Position numbers and translations under genes: made by a program. A DNA stretch of 64,000 bases from Gemmatimonas aurantiaca T-27 (GTDB taxonomy: Bacteria > Gemmatimonadota > Gemmatimonadetes > Gemmatimonadales > Gemmatimonadaceae), in assembly GCF_000010305.1 (NCBI RefSeq), contig NC_012489.1:1957646-2021645 (forward strand). The letters are read 5' to 3'. Each line of letters opens with the position of its first letter. Within the stretch, counting starts at the first letter, position 1. Below are positions 27,845-37,644 of the stretch, in pieces. The notes below the pieces were generated by a model that saw nothing but the letters and a program-made list of their open reading frames with translations, was not told where the DNA came from and searched no databases.

Positions 27845-29170
27845 ATGATCCCCGCGCTGCTTCGGTCTTTTGACCTGCGACGGGATCAGCGCGATCCGGA
27901 AGCCATCCACGAGGCGGTGGAAGCCGGGGTGCGTTCGGCCGGTACCAATCTGTGGGTGCTCATTTTTGCCATTTTCATCGCCTCGATCGGCCTGAACGTC
28001 AATTCGACGGCGGTCATCATCGGGGCGATGCTCATTTCGCCGCTCATGGGGCCCATCGTCGCGGTGGGCTATGGCGCTGGGGTGAGCGATTTCGCGCTCA
28101 TCAAACGGGCGTTCCGCACGCTCGCGCTTTTCGGCCTGATCAGCCTCGCCACAGCGACGATCTACTTTCTCCTGACGCCGCTGGCGCAGGCCCAGTCGGA
28201 GCTGCTCGCCCGGACCACACCCACGCTCTGGGACGTGCTCATCGCGTTCTTTGGCGGTGCGGCCGGTATCGTCGCACTCACACGGCGGGAGACCTCCAAT
28301 GTCGTGCCGGGGGTGGCCATCGCCACAGCCCTGATGCCGCCCATGTGTACCGCTGGCTACGGCCTGGCACAGGGAAAGCTGGAGTACTTCGGTGGGGCGT
28401 TGTATCTGTTTTCGATCAACGCCGTGTTCATCGCGTTTTCGACGCTGCTCATTGTGCGAGTGCTGCGGCTGCCGCAACGTCAGGCCGTTCATGACTCCGT
28501 GCGCCGGCGGGCTCGTCTGCTCATCGGGACCGCAGTGTTCGCTACCCTGCTGCCCAGTGCCTATCTCGCCTGGGACCTCGTGCGGCAGGAGTTCTTCCGT
28601 GAAGCGGCCGGCAAGTTGCTGACCGAGGCCGTGGCCGATCCGCGAATCCTCGTGCTGGCCAACACGGTGGATGCTCGGGCGCGGACGCTCACACTGACCC
28701 TGGCCGGTCCCCCGCTCGACTCGATCGTCGAACGGGAACTTCAAGCCCACCTGGCCGACATGTCCCGCGGAAAGGCACAGTTGGCATTCCGCTACAAGAG
28801 CGCTGGCCAGATCGATCTGTCTACGCTCAAGCAGGAGCTGAGACAGGATCTGGCGGCTGGGCTGCCCAACGACGCGCAGCAGCGTCGTCTGCAGGAGGCA
28901 CAGATGGCGTTGGCGGGATTCACCAATGCCCAGCAGCGGCGGCGCGAAGTGCTGCGGGAACTGCAGGCAGAATTTCCTGAAGCAACGGAAATCACCGTGG
29001 CCGAAGGGGAGCAGCGGCTGGCCACCGACTCGGTGCCCCAGCCCACTCTGGTTGTCGGAATGCGACTCGCTCGGCGTACCGTCGCTCCAGATCCCAAGCG
29101 TCTCGAGGCGCGTCTACAGGCGCGATTTCCGGGCGAACGGGTTTCCTTGCTCATTTCGAATCTGCGCTGA
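27845..29170 (+). CDS. DUF389 family membrane protein
   Basis: This 441-residue protein starts 12 bases after dcd. Hydrophobic segments fill residues about 35-245. They include ASIGLNVNSTAVIIGAMLIS-type and VPGVAIATALMPP motifs typical of the DUF389 family of uncharacterised membrane proteins. The C-terminal half (about 250-441) is hydrophilic and partly helical. Function is unknown; the pairing with dcd may be only positional. It converges with the DsrE-like gene. Confidence 0.8.
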   Translation: MIPALLRSFDLRRDQRDPEAIHEAVEAGVRSAGTNLWVLIFAIFIASIGLNVNSTAVIIGAMLISPLMGPIVAVGYGAGVSDFALIKRAFRTLALFGLISLATATIYFLLTPLAQAQSELLARTTPTLWDVLIAFFGGAAGIVALTRRETSNVVPGVAIATALMPPMCTAGYGLAQGKLEYFGGALYLFSINAVFIAFSTLLIVRVLRLPQRQAVHDSVRRRARLLIGTAVFATLLPSAYLAWDLVRQEFFREAAGKLLTEAVADPRILVLANTVDARARTLTLTLAGPPLDSIVERELQAHLADMSRGKAQLAFRYKSAGQIDLSTLKQELRQDLAAGLPNDAQQRRLQEAQMALAGFTNAQQRRREVLRELQAEFPEATEITVAEGEQRLATDSVPQPTLVVGMRLARRTVAPDPKRLEARLQARFPGERVSLLISNLR

Positions 29171-29241
29171 CGCTCGTTCGCCATCGTCTCACTGCGTGCT
29201 GGCCGCAATGCGCGTGAGCACCGCGCTGCCTCGGGTTTCCT

Positions 29242-29889
29242 TCAGCCCCCCGCGTAGATGTACCGGCAGCCGCGGTCCTGCGCTTGCTGCAACGTGACGA
29301 TCATGGCCGGCACGATCTCCACCCCTGGCAGCAGATTGGCTATCACCTCGGACGCAAAGGCGTTGCGCGCCGCTGCATCACCCCGTTGTGCCTCCGGCAG
29401 GAACCGCGAACCGGAGGCCCGCAGCGAGTTGTTGCAGGCCAGCACAATCACACCGCGGGGGATGAGCGTGCCCACCAGGGCGGTGTGAGGGTTCTTGGTA
29501 CCCGGTGCACCCATGACCTCACCGATGGTGGGATACTTGGTCCACATCGCGTCGTTGAACAGCCAGCCTACAGACCGGCCGTTGAGTCCGACCACCACGC
29601 TGCTGTCGCGATCGGTCAAGCCGTAGGTGCTTTTCTGGGTATCCAGAAAGGTCGACGCCCACCGAATGGCCAGTCCGTCCGTGGGCATGTGCGAATGGAA
29701 GACCACGCGGTGTTTGCCGGTGAGCTTGGCCACCCACGGGTCTTCGCCCGCCCCACGCTGCTCGAGAACAGAGGACGCCTCGGCCAACCGCGGCGACGCG
29801 AGGCCCAGCGCGGCACCCAAACCGGCCAGTCGGGTCAGGAAAGACCGACGGTCGCGCGAGGGCGTGGGTTCAGGAGAGGGGGTCGTCAT
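29242..29889 (-). CDS. Tat-exported DsrE/F-like protein
   Basis: This 215-residue protein has a twin-arginine signal (DRRSFLTRLAGLGAALGLA, Arg14-Arg15). The exported domain resembles the DsrE/F fold: a first strand reading VVFHSHMPTDGLAIRWA, a middle section on VVVGLNGRSVGWLFND and a late RGVIVLACNNSLRASG segment containing a candidate functional Cys. DsrE-fold proteins are often involved in sulfur transfer, mostly in the cytoplasm; an exported version is less usual. ATG overlaps the cytochrome stop by four bases, so the two proteins probably act together. The fold assignment is by pattern only. Confidence 0.6.
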   Translation of the reverse strand: MTTPSPEPTPSRDRRSFLTRLAGLGAALGLASPRLAEASSVLEQRGAGEDPWVAKLTGKHRVVFHSHMPTDGLAIRWASTFLDTQKSTYGLTDRDSSVVVGLNGRSVGWLFNDAMWTKYPTIGEVMGAPGTKNPHTALVGTLIPRGVIVLACNNSLRASGSRFLPEAQRGDAAARNAFASEVIANLLPGVEIVPAMIVTLQQAQDRGCRYIYAGG

Positions 29890-30779
29890 TTGCTGAGCGA
29901 GTCCTGGGAGACACGACGGGGAAGCAGTTGGCGGGCCGGAGGCATCGGCTTCCCTGCTCGGCTGGCCGAATCGGTTGCATAAGCAACGTCCGCCGGCGGA
30001 TCGCCGTTGGGCCAGTCGCGTTCCTTGCCGGGATGATCCTGCCGTGCCTGCGTGAGCACAAATGCCGCGATATCCGCCGACTGCTGGTCCGACAACACCG
30101 TGGCGCGGTCGTACGGCATGGCGTGGCGCACGAAGGTAGCCAGCGTAAACTGCCGAGCCATACCAGCGCCTACCGAATAGCTCTCTGGGCCCCACACGGC
30201 CGGTGCAAGCCCCTTCACGCCCTCCCCGTTGGCGCCATGGCACCGGGCACATTGGCCCGCGTATCCGTCGCGGCCCGACGCCACCTGCCCGACCAGCTTC
30301 ACCTGCGGGTTGTCGGGCGGACGCGGCTGATTCCGCAACGATTCCATGTACGCGACCATGTCCTGCATGTCCCGTCCGGCCTCTGGAATCATCTTGCCGG
30401 CCAGGCTGCGCGCGATGCACTCGTTGATGCGGCGCTCCATGTTTTCCGAGTAACCAGGGCGAGCCCTGTACTGCGGATACTTGGTGGCGCTTCCCAACCA
30501 CGGCAGTCCACGTGTGCCATTGTCCAGATGGCAGCTCGTGCAGCGGAGCGCATTGCCACTATGTGTTGGCAACGAATCGCGGAAGTTGTTCAGCAGCGCG
30601 AGACCCCGCTGCGCATTGCCACCGCCAGTGGACGCACTCGGCGTGGCCATCGAGTCGAGGGTTGGAACGGCCGCCCGACGGCGTGCTGCGGCGGTCGTCT
30701 GCGCGTTACGCAGCAGCGCGACGACAGCGATGATCACCACCACCAAGGCAGCGATGCGGACTGGAGTGCGAACAGACAT
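29886..30779 (-). CDS. diheme cytochrome c, TsdA-like
   Basis: This 297-residue protein has an N-terminal membrane segment (about residues 8-23) and two c-heme motifs, CTSCH (Cys80-His84) and CARCH (Cys177-His181). The first domain resembles thiosulfate dehydrogenase TsdA. It shares NALRCTSCHLDNGTR, KYPQYRAR and RINECIARS, whose Cys121 sits where TsdA has its unusual axial Cys ligand. Met221 (HAMPYD) is a candidate ligand of the second heme. A role in thiosulfate/tetrathionate or other periplasmic redox chemistry is inferred. The C-terminal 40 residues are a Pro/Arg-rich extension. Confidence 0.75.
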   Translation of the reverse strand: MSVRTPVRIAALVVVIIAVVALLRNAQTTAAARRRAAVPTLDSMATPSASTGGGNAQRGLALLNNFRDSLPTHSGNALRCTSCHLDNGTRGLPWLGSATKYPQYRARPGYSENMERRINECIARSLAGKMIPEAGRDMQDMVAYMESLRNQPRPPDNPQVKLVGQVASGRDGYAGQCARCHGANGEGVKGLAPAVWGPESYSVGAGMARQFTLATFVRHAMPYDRATVLSDQQSADIAAFVLTQARQDHPGKERDWPNGDPPADVAYATDSASRAGKPMPPARQLLPRRVSQDSLSK

Positions 30780-30804
30780 GCTCGCAAGCTAGGGAAAAAA
30801 CACA

Positions 30805-30838
30805 AACGGCGACAGCATCATGCGATACTGTCGCCGTT
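30805..30838 (-). terminator. intrinsic terminator after sdhB
   Basis: An 11-bp perfect stem (AACGGCGACAG with its complement, 12-base loop) is followed on the minus strand by TGTGTTTTTT. It lies 22 bases past the sdhB stop and just before the cytochrome gene. Confidence 0.85.
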
Positions 30839-30859
30839 CGATGATTTGCCGCTGCGCGC

Positions 30860-31633
30860 TCAGCCCGAACCGGTGGCTGCCCGCGGTTCCTGACGACGGG
30901 CACTGGCCATCAGATAGTCACGGTTCATGCGCTTGATCACATCGATGTTGATCTCCTTCGGGCAGGCTTCCTGGCACTCACCAGTCAGCGTGCAATGGCC
31001 GAAGCCTTCGAGATCCATCTGCTCCACCATGGCCAGCGCACGCTTGTCGCGTTCCGGCTGTCCCTGAGGCAGCAGGCCGAGGTGGCTGATCTTGGCGCCG
31101 GTGAACAAGGACGCCGACGCGTTCGGACAGGCGGCCACACACGCGCCGCAGCCGATGCACGCCGCCGCATCCATCGATTCTTCGAGGATGTCCTTGCCGA
31201 TCAGGATCTCATTGGCGTCACGGGCACCGCCCGTGTTCACCGAGACAAATCCGCCCGCCTGGATGATGCGGTCGAACGAGCCACGGTTCACCACGAGGTC
31301 CTTCACGAGCGGGAACGGCGACGCACGCCACGGTTCCACCGTGATGATGTCACCGTCCTTGAAGGCCCGCATGTGAAGCTGGCACGTCGCCGCGCCCTTC
31401 CACGGTCCGTGCGCCTGTCCGTTGATCATCATCGCGCACGAGCCGCAGATGCCTTCACGGCAATCATGCGCAAACGCGACCGGTTCCTTGCCCGCTTCGG
31501 TGAGCTGTTCGTTGAGCATGTCGAACATCTCGAGGAACGACATGTCCGCGCTCACACCGTCGAGCGTGTACGTCTCGAGCTTGCCGGCGGCCTGCGACGC
31601 GGGCTGCCGCCACACGTTCAGAGTGAGCTTCAT
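30860..31633 (-). CDS. sdhB: succinate dehydrogenase iron-sulfur subunit
   Basis: This 257-residue subunit carries the [2Fe-2S] ligands (CREGICGSC plus a later Cys), the 4Fe-4S motif [12 protein letters not shown] and the 3Fe-4S ligands ending in [12 protein letters not shown]. It relays electrons from SdhA flavin to quinone. ATG at 31633 overlaps the sdhA stop (TAATG). Sequence type is the Bacteroidetes/FrdB-like group rather than the proteobacterial one. Confidence 0.96.
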   Translation of the reverse strand: MKLTLNVWRQPASQAAGKLETYTLDGVSADMSFLEMFDMLNEQLTEAGKEPVAFAHDCREGICGSCAMMINGQAHGPWKGAATCQLHMRAFKDGDIITVEPWRASPFPLVKDLVVNRGSFDRIIQAGGFVSVNTGGARDANEILIGKDILEESMDAAACIGCGACVAACPNASASLFTGAKISHLGLLPQGQPERDKRALAMVEQMDLEGFGHCTLTGECQEACPKEINIDVIKRMNRDYLMASARRQEPRAATGSG

Positions 31634-33546
31634 TACTTGTAGCTCCGTGTGGAGAGATGCACGTTCTCGTACACCAGCGGTTCCTTGTTGAGAATGGACG
31701 CCTTGCCTTCCCCGGCGTATTCCCACGCGGCGACGTAGGCAAACTCGTCGTCATTGCGCTTGGCTTCGCCTTCCTCCTGATACTCGGAGCGGAAGTGTCC
31801 ACCGCAGGACTCTTCGCGATGCAGGGCGTCACGGCACATGAGCTCACCGAGCTCGATGAAGTCCGCCACGCGGCCTGCGCGCTCGAGGGACTGGTTCAGC
31901 GATTCCGCACTGCCCGGCACGTTCAGGTTGCTCCAGAACTCTTCCTTGAGCGCGGGGATCAGTTCCAGCGCCTTCGAGAGGCCTTCGCGCGTACGCGCCA
32001 TGCCGCAGTACTCCCACATGATCTTGCCGAGCTCCTTGTGGAAGGAGTCGACGGTGCGCTTGCCCTTCATGCCGAGGAACTTGTTCTGCTGCGCACGAAT
32101 CGCTTCTTCTGCCGCACGGAACTCGGGGTGCGACGCGTCCACCTTGTCCAGCTTGTTGCTGGCGAGGTAGTCACCGATGGTGTACGGCAACACGAAGTAC
32201 CCGTCGGCGAGGCCCTGCATGAGCGCCGAGGCACCCAGACGGTTGGCGCCGTGATCGGAGAAGTTCGCTTCACCGGCCACGTGCAGGCCGGGGATGGTGC
32301 TCATGAGGTTGTAGTCCACCCACAGGCCGCCCATCGTGTAGTGCACGGCCGGGTAGATGCGCATCGGCTGCTGGTACGGATTTTCATCCGTGATGCGCTG
32401 GTACATGTCGAACAGGTTGCCGTAGCGCTCCGCGATGGTCTGCTGGCCAAGTCGCTTGATGGCGTCACCGAAGTCGAGGTACACGCCGAGGCCACCGGGG
32501 CCCACACCGCGGCCATCGTCGCAGGCTTCCTTGGCCGCACGCGACGAGATGTCACGCGGCGCCAGGTTACCGAAGCTCGGATACTTGCGCTCGAGGTAGT
32601 AGTCGCGCTCGTGCTCCGGGATCGCCGACGGTGCGCGGTTGTCGCCCTGCTTCTTGGGCACCCACACGCGACCGTCGTTACGCAGCGACTCCGACATCAG
32701 CGTCAGCTTCGACTGATGTTCGCCGTGCACCGGGATGCACGTCGGGTGAATCTGCGTGTAACACGGGTTCGCAAACGCCGCGCCCTTCTTGTGCGCGCGC
32801 CACGAGGCCGTGACGTTCGAATACTTGGCGTTGGTGCTGAGGAAGAACACGTTGCCGTATCCACCCGTGGCCAGCACCACCGCATCGGCCACATGCGACT
32901 CGATCTTGCCGGTGAGCAGGTTGCGCGTGATGATGCCGCGTGCCTGACCGTTGATGACCACGACATCGAGCATTTCCTCGTGCGTGTGCATCTGCACCTT
33001 CTTGAGACCGATCTGGCGCTCGAGGGCCTGGTAGGCGCCGAGCAGCAACTGCTGACCGGTCTGGCCACGCGCGTAGAACGTGCGCGAAACCTGCGCGCCG
33101 CCAAACGAGCGATTGGCCAGGAGGCCGCCGTACTCACGCGCGAACGGTACGCCCTGCGCCACGCACTGGTCGATGATGTTCACCGACACCTGCGCGAGGC
33201 GATACACGTTGGCCTCGCGGGCGCGGAAGTCGCCGCCCTTGATCGTGTCGTAGAACAGACGGCGCACGGAGTCGCCGTCGTTCTGGTAGTTCTTGGCGGC
33301 GTTGATGCCACCCTGCGCCGCGATGGAGTGCGCGCGACGCGGCGAATCGTGGAACACGAAGCACGAGACGTTGTAGCCCAACTCGGCCATCGTCGCAGCG
33401 GCGGCACCACCGGCAAGGCCGGCGCCCACCACGATCACGTGGTGTTTCCGCTTATTGGCCGGGTTCACCAGCTTCATGTTGAAGCGGTGATTGTCCCACT
33501 TCTGTTCGAGCGGTCCGCTCGGAATCTTGGCGTTCAGTTCGAGCAT
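31633..33546 (-). CDS. sdhA: succinate dehydrogenase flavoprotein subunit
   Basis: This 637-residue flavoprotein oxidises succinate to fumarate. The FAD-binding motif [12 protein letters not shown] (Gly41 region) and the covalent-flavin His73 in [14 protein letters not shown] are present, as is the HPTCIP active-site segment. Length and motifs fit the FrdA-like type that pairs with a single SdhC anchor. ATG at 33546 lies one base after the sdhC stop. Confidence 0.96.
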   Translation of the reverse strand: MLELNAKIPSGPLEQKWDNHRFNMKLVNPANKRKHHVIVVGAGLAGGAAAATMAELGYNVSCFVFHDSPRRAHSIAAQGGINAAKNYQNDGDSVRRLFYDTIKGGDFRAREANVYRLAQVSVNIIDQCVAQGVPFAREYGGLLANRSFGGAQVSRTFYARGQTGQQLLLGAYQALERQIGLKKVQMHTHEEMLDVVVINGQARGIITRNLLTGKIESHVADAVVLATGGYGNVFFLSTNAKYSNVTASWRAHKKGAAFANPCYTQIHPTCIPVHGEHQSKLTLMSESLRNDGRVWVPKKQGDNRAPSAIPEHERDYYLERKYPSFGNLAPRDISSRAAKEACDDGRGVGPGGLGVYLDFGDAIKRLGQQTIAERYGNLFDMYQRITDENPYQQPMRIYPAVHYTMGGLWVDYNLMSTIPGLHVAGEANFSDHGANRLGASALMQGLADGYFVLPYTIGDYLASNKLDKVDASHPEFRAAEEAIRAQQNKFLGMKGKRTVDSFHKELGKIMWEYCGMARTREGLSKALELIPALKEEFWSNLNVPGSAESLNQSLERAGRVADFIELGELMCRDALHREESCGGHFRSEYQEEGEAKRNDDEFAYVAAWEYAGEGKASILNKEPLVYENVHLSTRSYK

Positions 33547-33547
33547 G

Positions 33548-34246
33548 TCAGTGCGTCTCCGCCGCGGGCATCTCTTGCAGCGCCGGCGCTTCGGGGAAGA
33601 GGCCGGCCAGCGCGGCGATCGGGATGATCGCGAAGCCCAGCGCCACCGCAATCGCCAACACCACGGCGATACGGCGCTTGAGCGGCTGCTGGGACGGACG
33701 CGCCACGCCAAGCGTACGCGTCACGGCCCAGGTGCCGTGGAAGAGGTGCAACCCGAGCGCCGCCATGGCGACGATGTAGAAGCCGGCCACCAACGGATTG
33801 GCGAGGCCGATGCGCAGGTTGTTGTACGGATCGAGGTGCGTGAACTGCGGATGCACCGTGCCCAGCGTCATGTGCAGGATGTGATACACGATGAACACCA
33901 GCAGCAGGACACCACCCCACTTGATGGTCTTTGCCGCAAAGGTCGTAACCTGCGGCTTGCGCGTCGCATAGTCCTGCGGACGCGCGGCCTTCGAGATCAT
34001 CGTGAGCTGATAGGCCGAAACAACGTGCAGCATGACCGCCACAAGCAATCCGATGCGAGCCGCCCACAGCAGGGGCATGCTCGTGCGGAGCAACAGCGCG
34101 TAGTCGTGCATCGCGCCCTGCCCCTTGAACATCAGAAAGTTGCCGGACATGTGGCCGATGACGAACAGGACCCCGATGATCCCCGTCACCGCCATCACGA
34201 TCTTCTTGCCGATCGTGCTCTGCCAGAACCGCATGAGACCGTACAT
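33548..34246 (-). CDS. sdhC: succinate dehydrogenase cytochrome b subunit
   Basis: This 232-residue membrane anchor has about five hydrophobic helices. Histidines suited to heme b ligation include those in [24 protein letters not shown] and GLHLFHGTW. This is the type-B single-anchor architecture with two hemes; there is no sdhD. It follows the mdh terminator by 17 bases. No separate promoter fits in that space, so transcription may come through from mdh or from a promoter inside the mdh 3' region. Confidence 0.93.
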   Translation of the reverse strand: MYGLMRFWQSTIGKKIVMAVTGIIGVLFVIGHMSGNFLMFKGQGAMHDYALLLRTSMPLLWAARIGLLVAVMLHVVSAYQLTMISKAARPQDYATRKPQVTTFAAKTIKWGGVLLLVFIVYHILHMTLGTVHPQFTHLDPYNNLRIGLANPLVAGFYIVAMAALGLHLFHGTWAVTRTLGVARPSQQPLKRRIAVVLAIAVALGFAIIPIAALAGLFPEAPALQEMPAAETH

Positions 34247-34263
34247 AGGCGAGGTAGGTGAAG

Positions 34264-34300
34264 AAACCGGCGCGGCCCCGTGAGGGTCGCGCCGGTTTCG
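34264..34300 (-). terminator. hairpin between mdh and sdhC
   Basis: GAAACCGGCGCG (34264-34275) pairs perfectly with CGCGCCGGTTTC (34289-34300). The minus-strand continuation is TTCTTC rather than a pure U-tract. It may be a partial terminator separating mdh from sdhCAB. Confidence 0.7.
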
Positions 34301-34305
34301 TCAGA

Positions 34306-35385
<1,080 letters not shown>

Positions 35386-35406
35386 GAGCAACTCACAACA
35401 GAGGGA

Positions 35407-36378
35407 TCAGCCGCCGACCTCGCTCAAGGCGCGCAGTCCGCCCACGCGGAGCTGCAGCAACGCGTGCTCCTTGGGCTTCTCCGCCAAGGCCCGCACAAAA
35501 AGTGGGGCGAGCGGTTCACCCCGCCGGAGCGCATCACGCAACGGCACTTCGTGGTCACCGAACAGGCACGTGCGCAGGCGGCCATCTGCGGTCAGCCTAA
35601 CCCGATTACATCGCTCGCAATACGTGTGGGTCATGGGCGTGATGACACCCACCGAGCCCGGTGCGCCGGCGTACCGATAGTAGACGGCCGGCCCATTGCC
35701 ATGCACCGGTGCGGCATCGGGTTCGAGCGCCTGTACCGCGCTCAGGCGTGAGAGGATTTCATCGCTGGGCACGACATGGTCGGCGGTGAGACTTGCGAGT
35801 TCCCCCACCGGCATCAGTTCGATGAACCGCACATGCCAGGGATGGTCACGCGTCAACGCGGCAAAGTCCGCCACTTCATCGTCGTTGATGCCCCGCATCA
35901 CGACCACGTTGATCTTGATGGGGCCGATGCCGGCTCGCTCCGCAGCCAGCGCCGCCGTCTTGAGGTCGAAGCCCAGGTCTCGGCGGGCGATAGCCACCAC
36001 TCGATCAGGGCGCAGCGAATCGGCACTGATGTTCACCCGATGTAACCCAGCCTCGGCCAGCGCGTCCGACATCTGCGGCAGCTTCACCCCGTTCGTGGAG
36101 AGGGCGATGTCTTCGATGCCCGGGATGTCGCGCAGCATGCGAATCAGGCGCGGCAGCTCGGGGCGGATGGTCGGCTCACCACCGGTGATACGCAGCCGCT
36201 TGAGGCCCATCGGAGCGAGCTGGCCCACGATGTCGGCGATCTCTTCGTAGCGCAGGATATCGCCCTTCGGCAACCACGGCAGTCCTTCCACCGGCATGCA
36301 ATACTGGCAGCGGAAGTTGCAGCGATCGGTCACCGAAATACGCAGGTACTCGATCTGGCGGCCGAATTGATCGCGCAC
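35407..36378 (-). CDS. moaA: GTP 3',8-cyclase (molybdenum cofactor)
   Basis: This 323-residue radical-SAM enzyme carries out the first step of molybdopterin synthesis with MoaC. The radical-SAM cluster is Cys20-xxx-Cys24-xx-Cys27. The C-terminal second cluster is visible in CERCNRVRL and RTCLFG. The C-terminal Gly-Gly (SEVGG) needed for activity in the family is kept. Translation starts at GTG, overlapping the moaE stop by one base. Confidence 0.95.
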   Translation of the reverse strand: MRDQFGRQIEYLRISVTDRCNFRCQYCMPVEGLPWLPKGDILRYEEIADIVGQLAPMGLKRLRITGGEPTIRPELPRLIRMLRDIPGIEDIALSTNGVKLPQMSDALAEAGLHRVNISADSLRPDRVVAIARRDLGFDLKTAALAAERAGIGPIKINVVVMRGINDDEVADFAALTRDHPWHVRFIELMPVGELASLTADHVVPSDEILSRLSAVQALEPDAAPVHGNGPAVYYRYAGAPGSVGVITPMTHTYCERCNRVRLTADGRLRTCLFGDHEVPLRDALRRGEPLAPLFVRALAEKPKEHALLQLRVGGLRALSEVGG

Positions 36379-36875
36379 TATTCGGAGCCCTGAGTGGTCG
36401 GGGGCAGCTCCGCCGGTTCTGCGGGATCGGCACCTGCCCCGTCGGCCTGCCCGCGAGTGGGATCGATCCAGACCCGATCACCATCCACGTAGTGTTCGCG
36501 CTTCCACACCGGCACGCGCTGCTTCAGCGCCTCGATGATGGCGCGTGAGCCATCGCAGGCCTGGGCGCGGTGGGCATGGGCGGCTACGATGGCCACACTG
36601 ACCTCGCCGATGCCGAGGGTACCGATGCGGTGCTCCAGTGCGACCCGGAGTCCGGGGGTGGTGTCACAAACCTCCTCGGCCACCGCCGCCAGTTCCCGGG
36701 CCGCCATGCCCTCGTAGGCCTCGTAGTCGATACCGGTGACGGGCCGGCCGTCATTCAGATCCCGTACGGTGCCCAGAAACACCGACACCGCGCCCACGCC
36801 GGCGTCCTGCGCCCGCGCAATGAGCGCGGCGAGGTCGATGGGGCTTGTGACGATGGCGGAATGGAGCAGTGGCAT
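36378..36875 (-). CDS. moaE: molybdopterin synthase catalytic subunit
   Basis: This 165-residue subunit inserts sulfur from MoaD into precursor Z. Typical motifs are GAVSVFLGTVRD, YEAYEGMA, AAHAHRAQACDGSRAI-like and VPVWKREHYVDG, with the active-site lysine in KREH. The last 25 residues are a Pro/Ala-rich tail. It begins three bases after moaD. Confidence 0.94.
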   Translation of the reverse strand: MPLLHSAIVTSPIDLAALIARAQDAGVGAVSVFLGTVRDLNDGRPVTGIDYEAYEGMAARELAAVAEEVCDTTPGLRVALEHRIGTLGIGEVSVAIVAAHAHRAQACDGSRAIIEALKQRVPVWKREHYVDGDRVWIDPTRGQADGAGADPAEPAELPPTTQGSE

Positions 36876-36878
36876 CGT

Positions 36879-37121
36879 TCAGCCGCCGGCCACGGGAGGA
36901 ATGAGCGCGACTTCGTCCCCGGCGTGCACGAACGCCGAAGCATCGGCCAGTCGCTGGTTGACGGCGACCAGCACCTTGGGCGGCAAGCGGTCACCGCCGG
37001 GCATGATCCGGAGCGCATCGATCAGGACGTGCACCTGACAGGGAGTCTCCACGGGCACCGGGAGTTCGCGGGTGCCGAAGGCGTCGGCATACGAAGCGAA
37101 GAGCAGGACAGGAACGCTCAT
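36879..37121 (-). CDS. moaD: molybdopterin synthase sulfur carrier subunit
   Basis: This 80-residue ubiquitin-like protein ends in VAGG, the Gly-Gly tail that becomes a thiocarboxylate. Length and the ALIPPVAGG ending fit MoaD. The operon is moaD-moaE-moaA; moaC, moaB, moeA and the MoeB-type activating enzyme are not in the window. Confidence 0.93.
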   Translation of the reverse strand: MSVPVLLFASYADAFGTRELPVPVETPCQVHVLIDALRIMPGGDRLPPKVLVAVNQRLADASAFVHAGDEVALIPPVAGG

Positions 37122-37148
37122 GTGTCCACAAGATACCCCCGATCACGC

Positions 37149-37184
37149 CAGAACGCCCCGTCGAATGGCCGACGGGGCGTTCTG
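37149..37184 (-). terminator. strong hairpin after the HU gene
   Basis: A perfect 15-bp stem (arms 37149-37163 and 37170-37184) with a six-base loop lies between the HU gene and moaD. No U-run follows on the minus strand, so it may be a non-canonical terminator or an mRNA end-stabilising structure. Confidence 0.6.
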
Positions 37185-37214
37185 GGCTCTGAAGAGCGTT
37201 ACGACGAAACGAAC

Positions 37215-37547
37215 TCAGCTTTCGTCGTCGTCATCCTCGAGCAGGTGGGCATCGATCCCGGCCACCATGGCCCGCAGCTCCTTGCTGGGCTTGAACACCG
37301 GCACCGGCCGAGCGGACACTTCCACTGGCGAGCCCGTGCGCGGATTGCGCGCCATGCGCGTCTTGCGCTGGCGGATCTTGAACGTGCCGAAGCCACGCAC
37401 TTCGATGTTCTTCTGCTCCTGCAACGCTTCCTTGATCGCATCGAGGAAGGCGTCGACGACGCGCGCGCAGTCCTTCTTGGAAATCGTCGGTCCGGCCGTT
37501 TGGGCGATACGAGCCGTGACGTTCTCGACGAGGTCGGCTTTGGTCAT
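37215..37547 (-). CDS. HU/IHF family DNA-binding protein
   Basis: This 110-residue nucleoid protein begins MTKADLVENV and has the DNA-arm signature GFGTFKIRQRKTRMARNPRTG. It is about 15 residues longer than typical HU because of an acidic C-terminal tail (LLEDDDDES). Whether it acts as HU or IHF cannot be decided. It has its own promoter (37616-37644) and a hairpin downstream, so it is probably monocistronic. Confidence 0.94.
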   Translation of the reverse strand: MTKADLVENVTARIAQTAGPTISKKDCARVVDAFLDAIKEALQEQKNIEVRGFGTFKIRQRKTRMARNPRTGSPVEVSARPVPVFKPSKELRAMVAGIDAHLLEDDDDES

Positions 37548-37615
37548 GGGGCGAACGATGGGTACGAAGCAGAAACGCGACGAGCACCAAGCAGTGGCTC
37601 GGTGCCCGCGCTGCG

Positions 37616-37644
37616 AACGTATGGCCTTAGTGCTTATCAGTCAA
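37616..37644 (-). promoter_or_regulatory. putative promoter of the HU gene
   Basis: On the minus strand TTGACT (37644-37639) and TACGTT (37621-37616) are separated by 17 bases. The -35 box overlaps the end of carA. The predicted leader is about 60 bases. This is among the best sigma-70-like matches in the window. Confidence 0.6.

Noticed and set aside
27254..28750. A 498-codon minus-strand frame opposite dcd and the DUF389 gene
   Set aside because: The plus-strand genes carry clear family signatures; the antisense translation does not.
31657..33627. A 656-codon open frame on the plus strand opposite sdhA
   Set aside because: It is a GC-driven antisense shadow: the translation is rich in Arg, His, Val and Leu with no family motifs, while the minus strand encodes intact SdhA.
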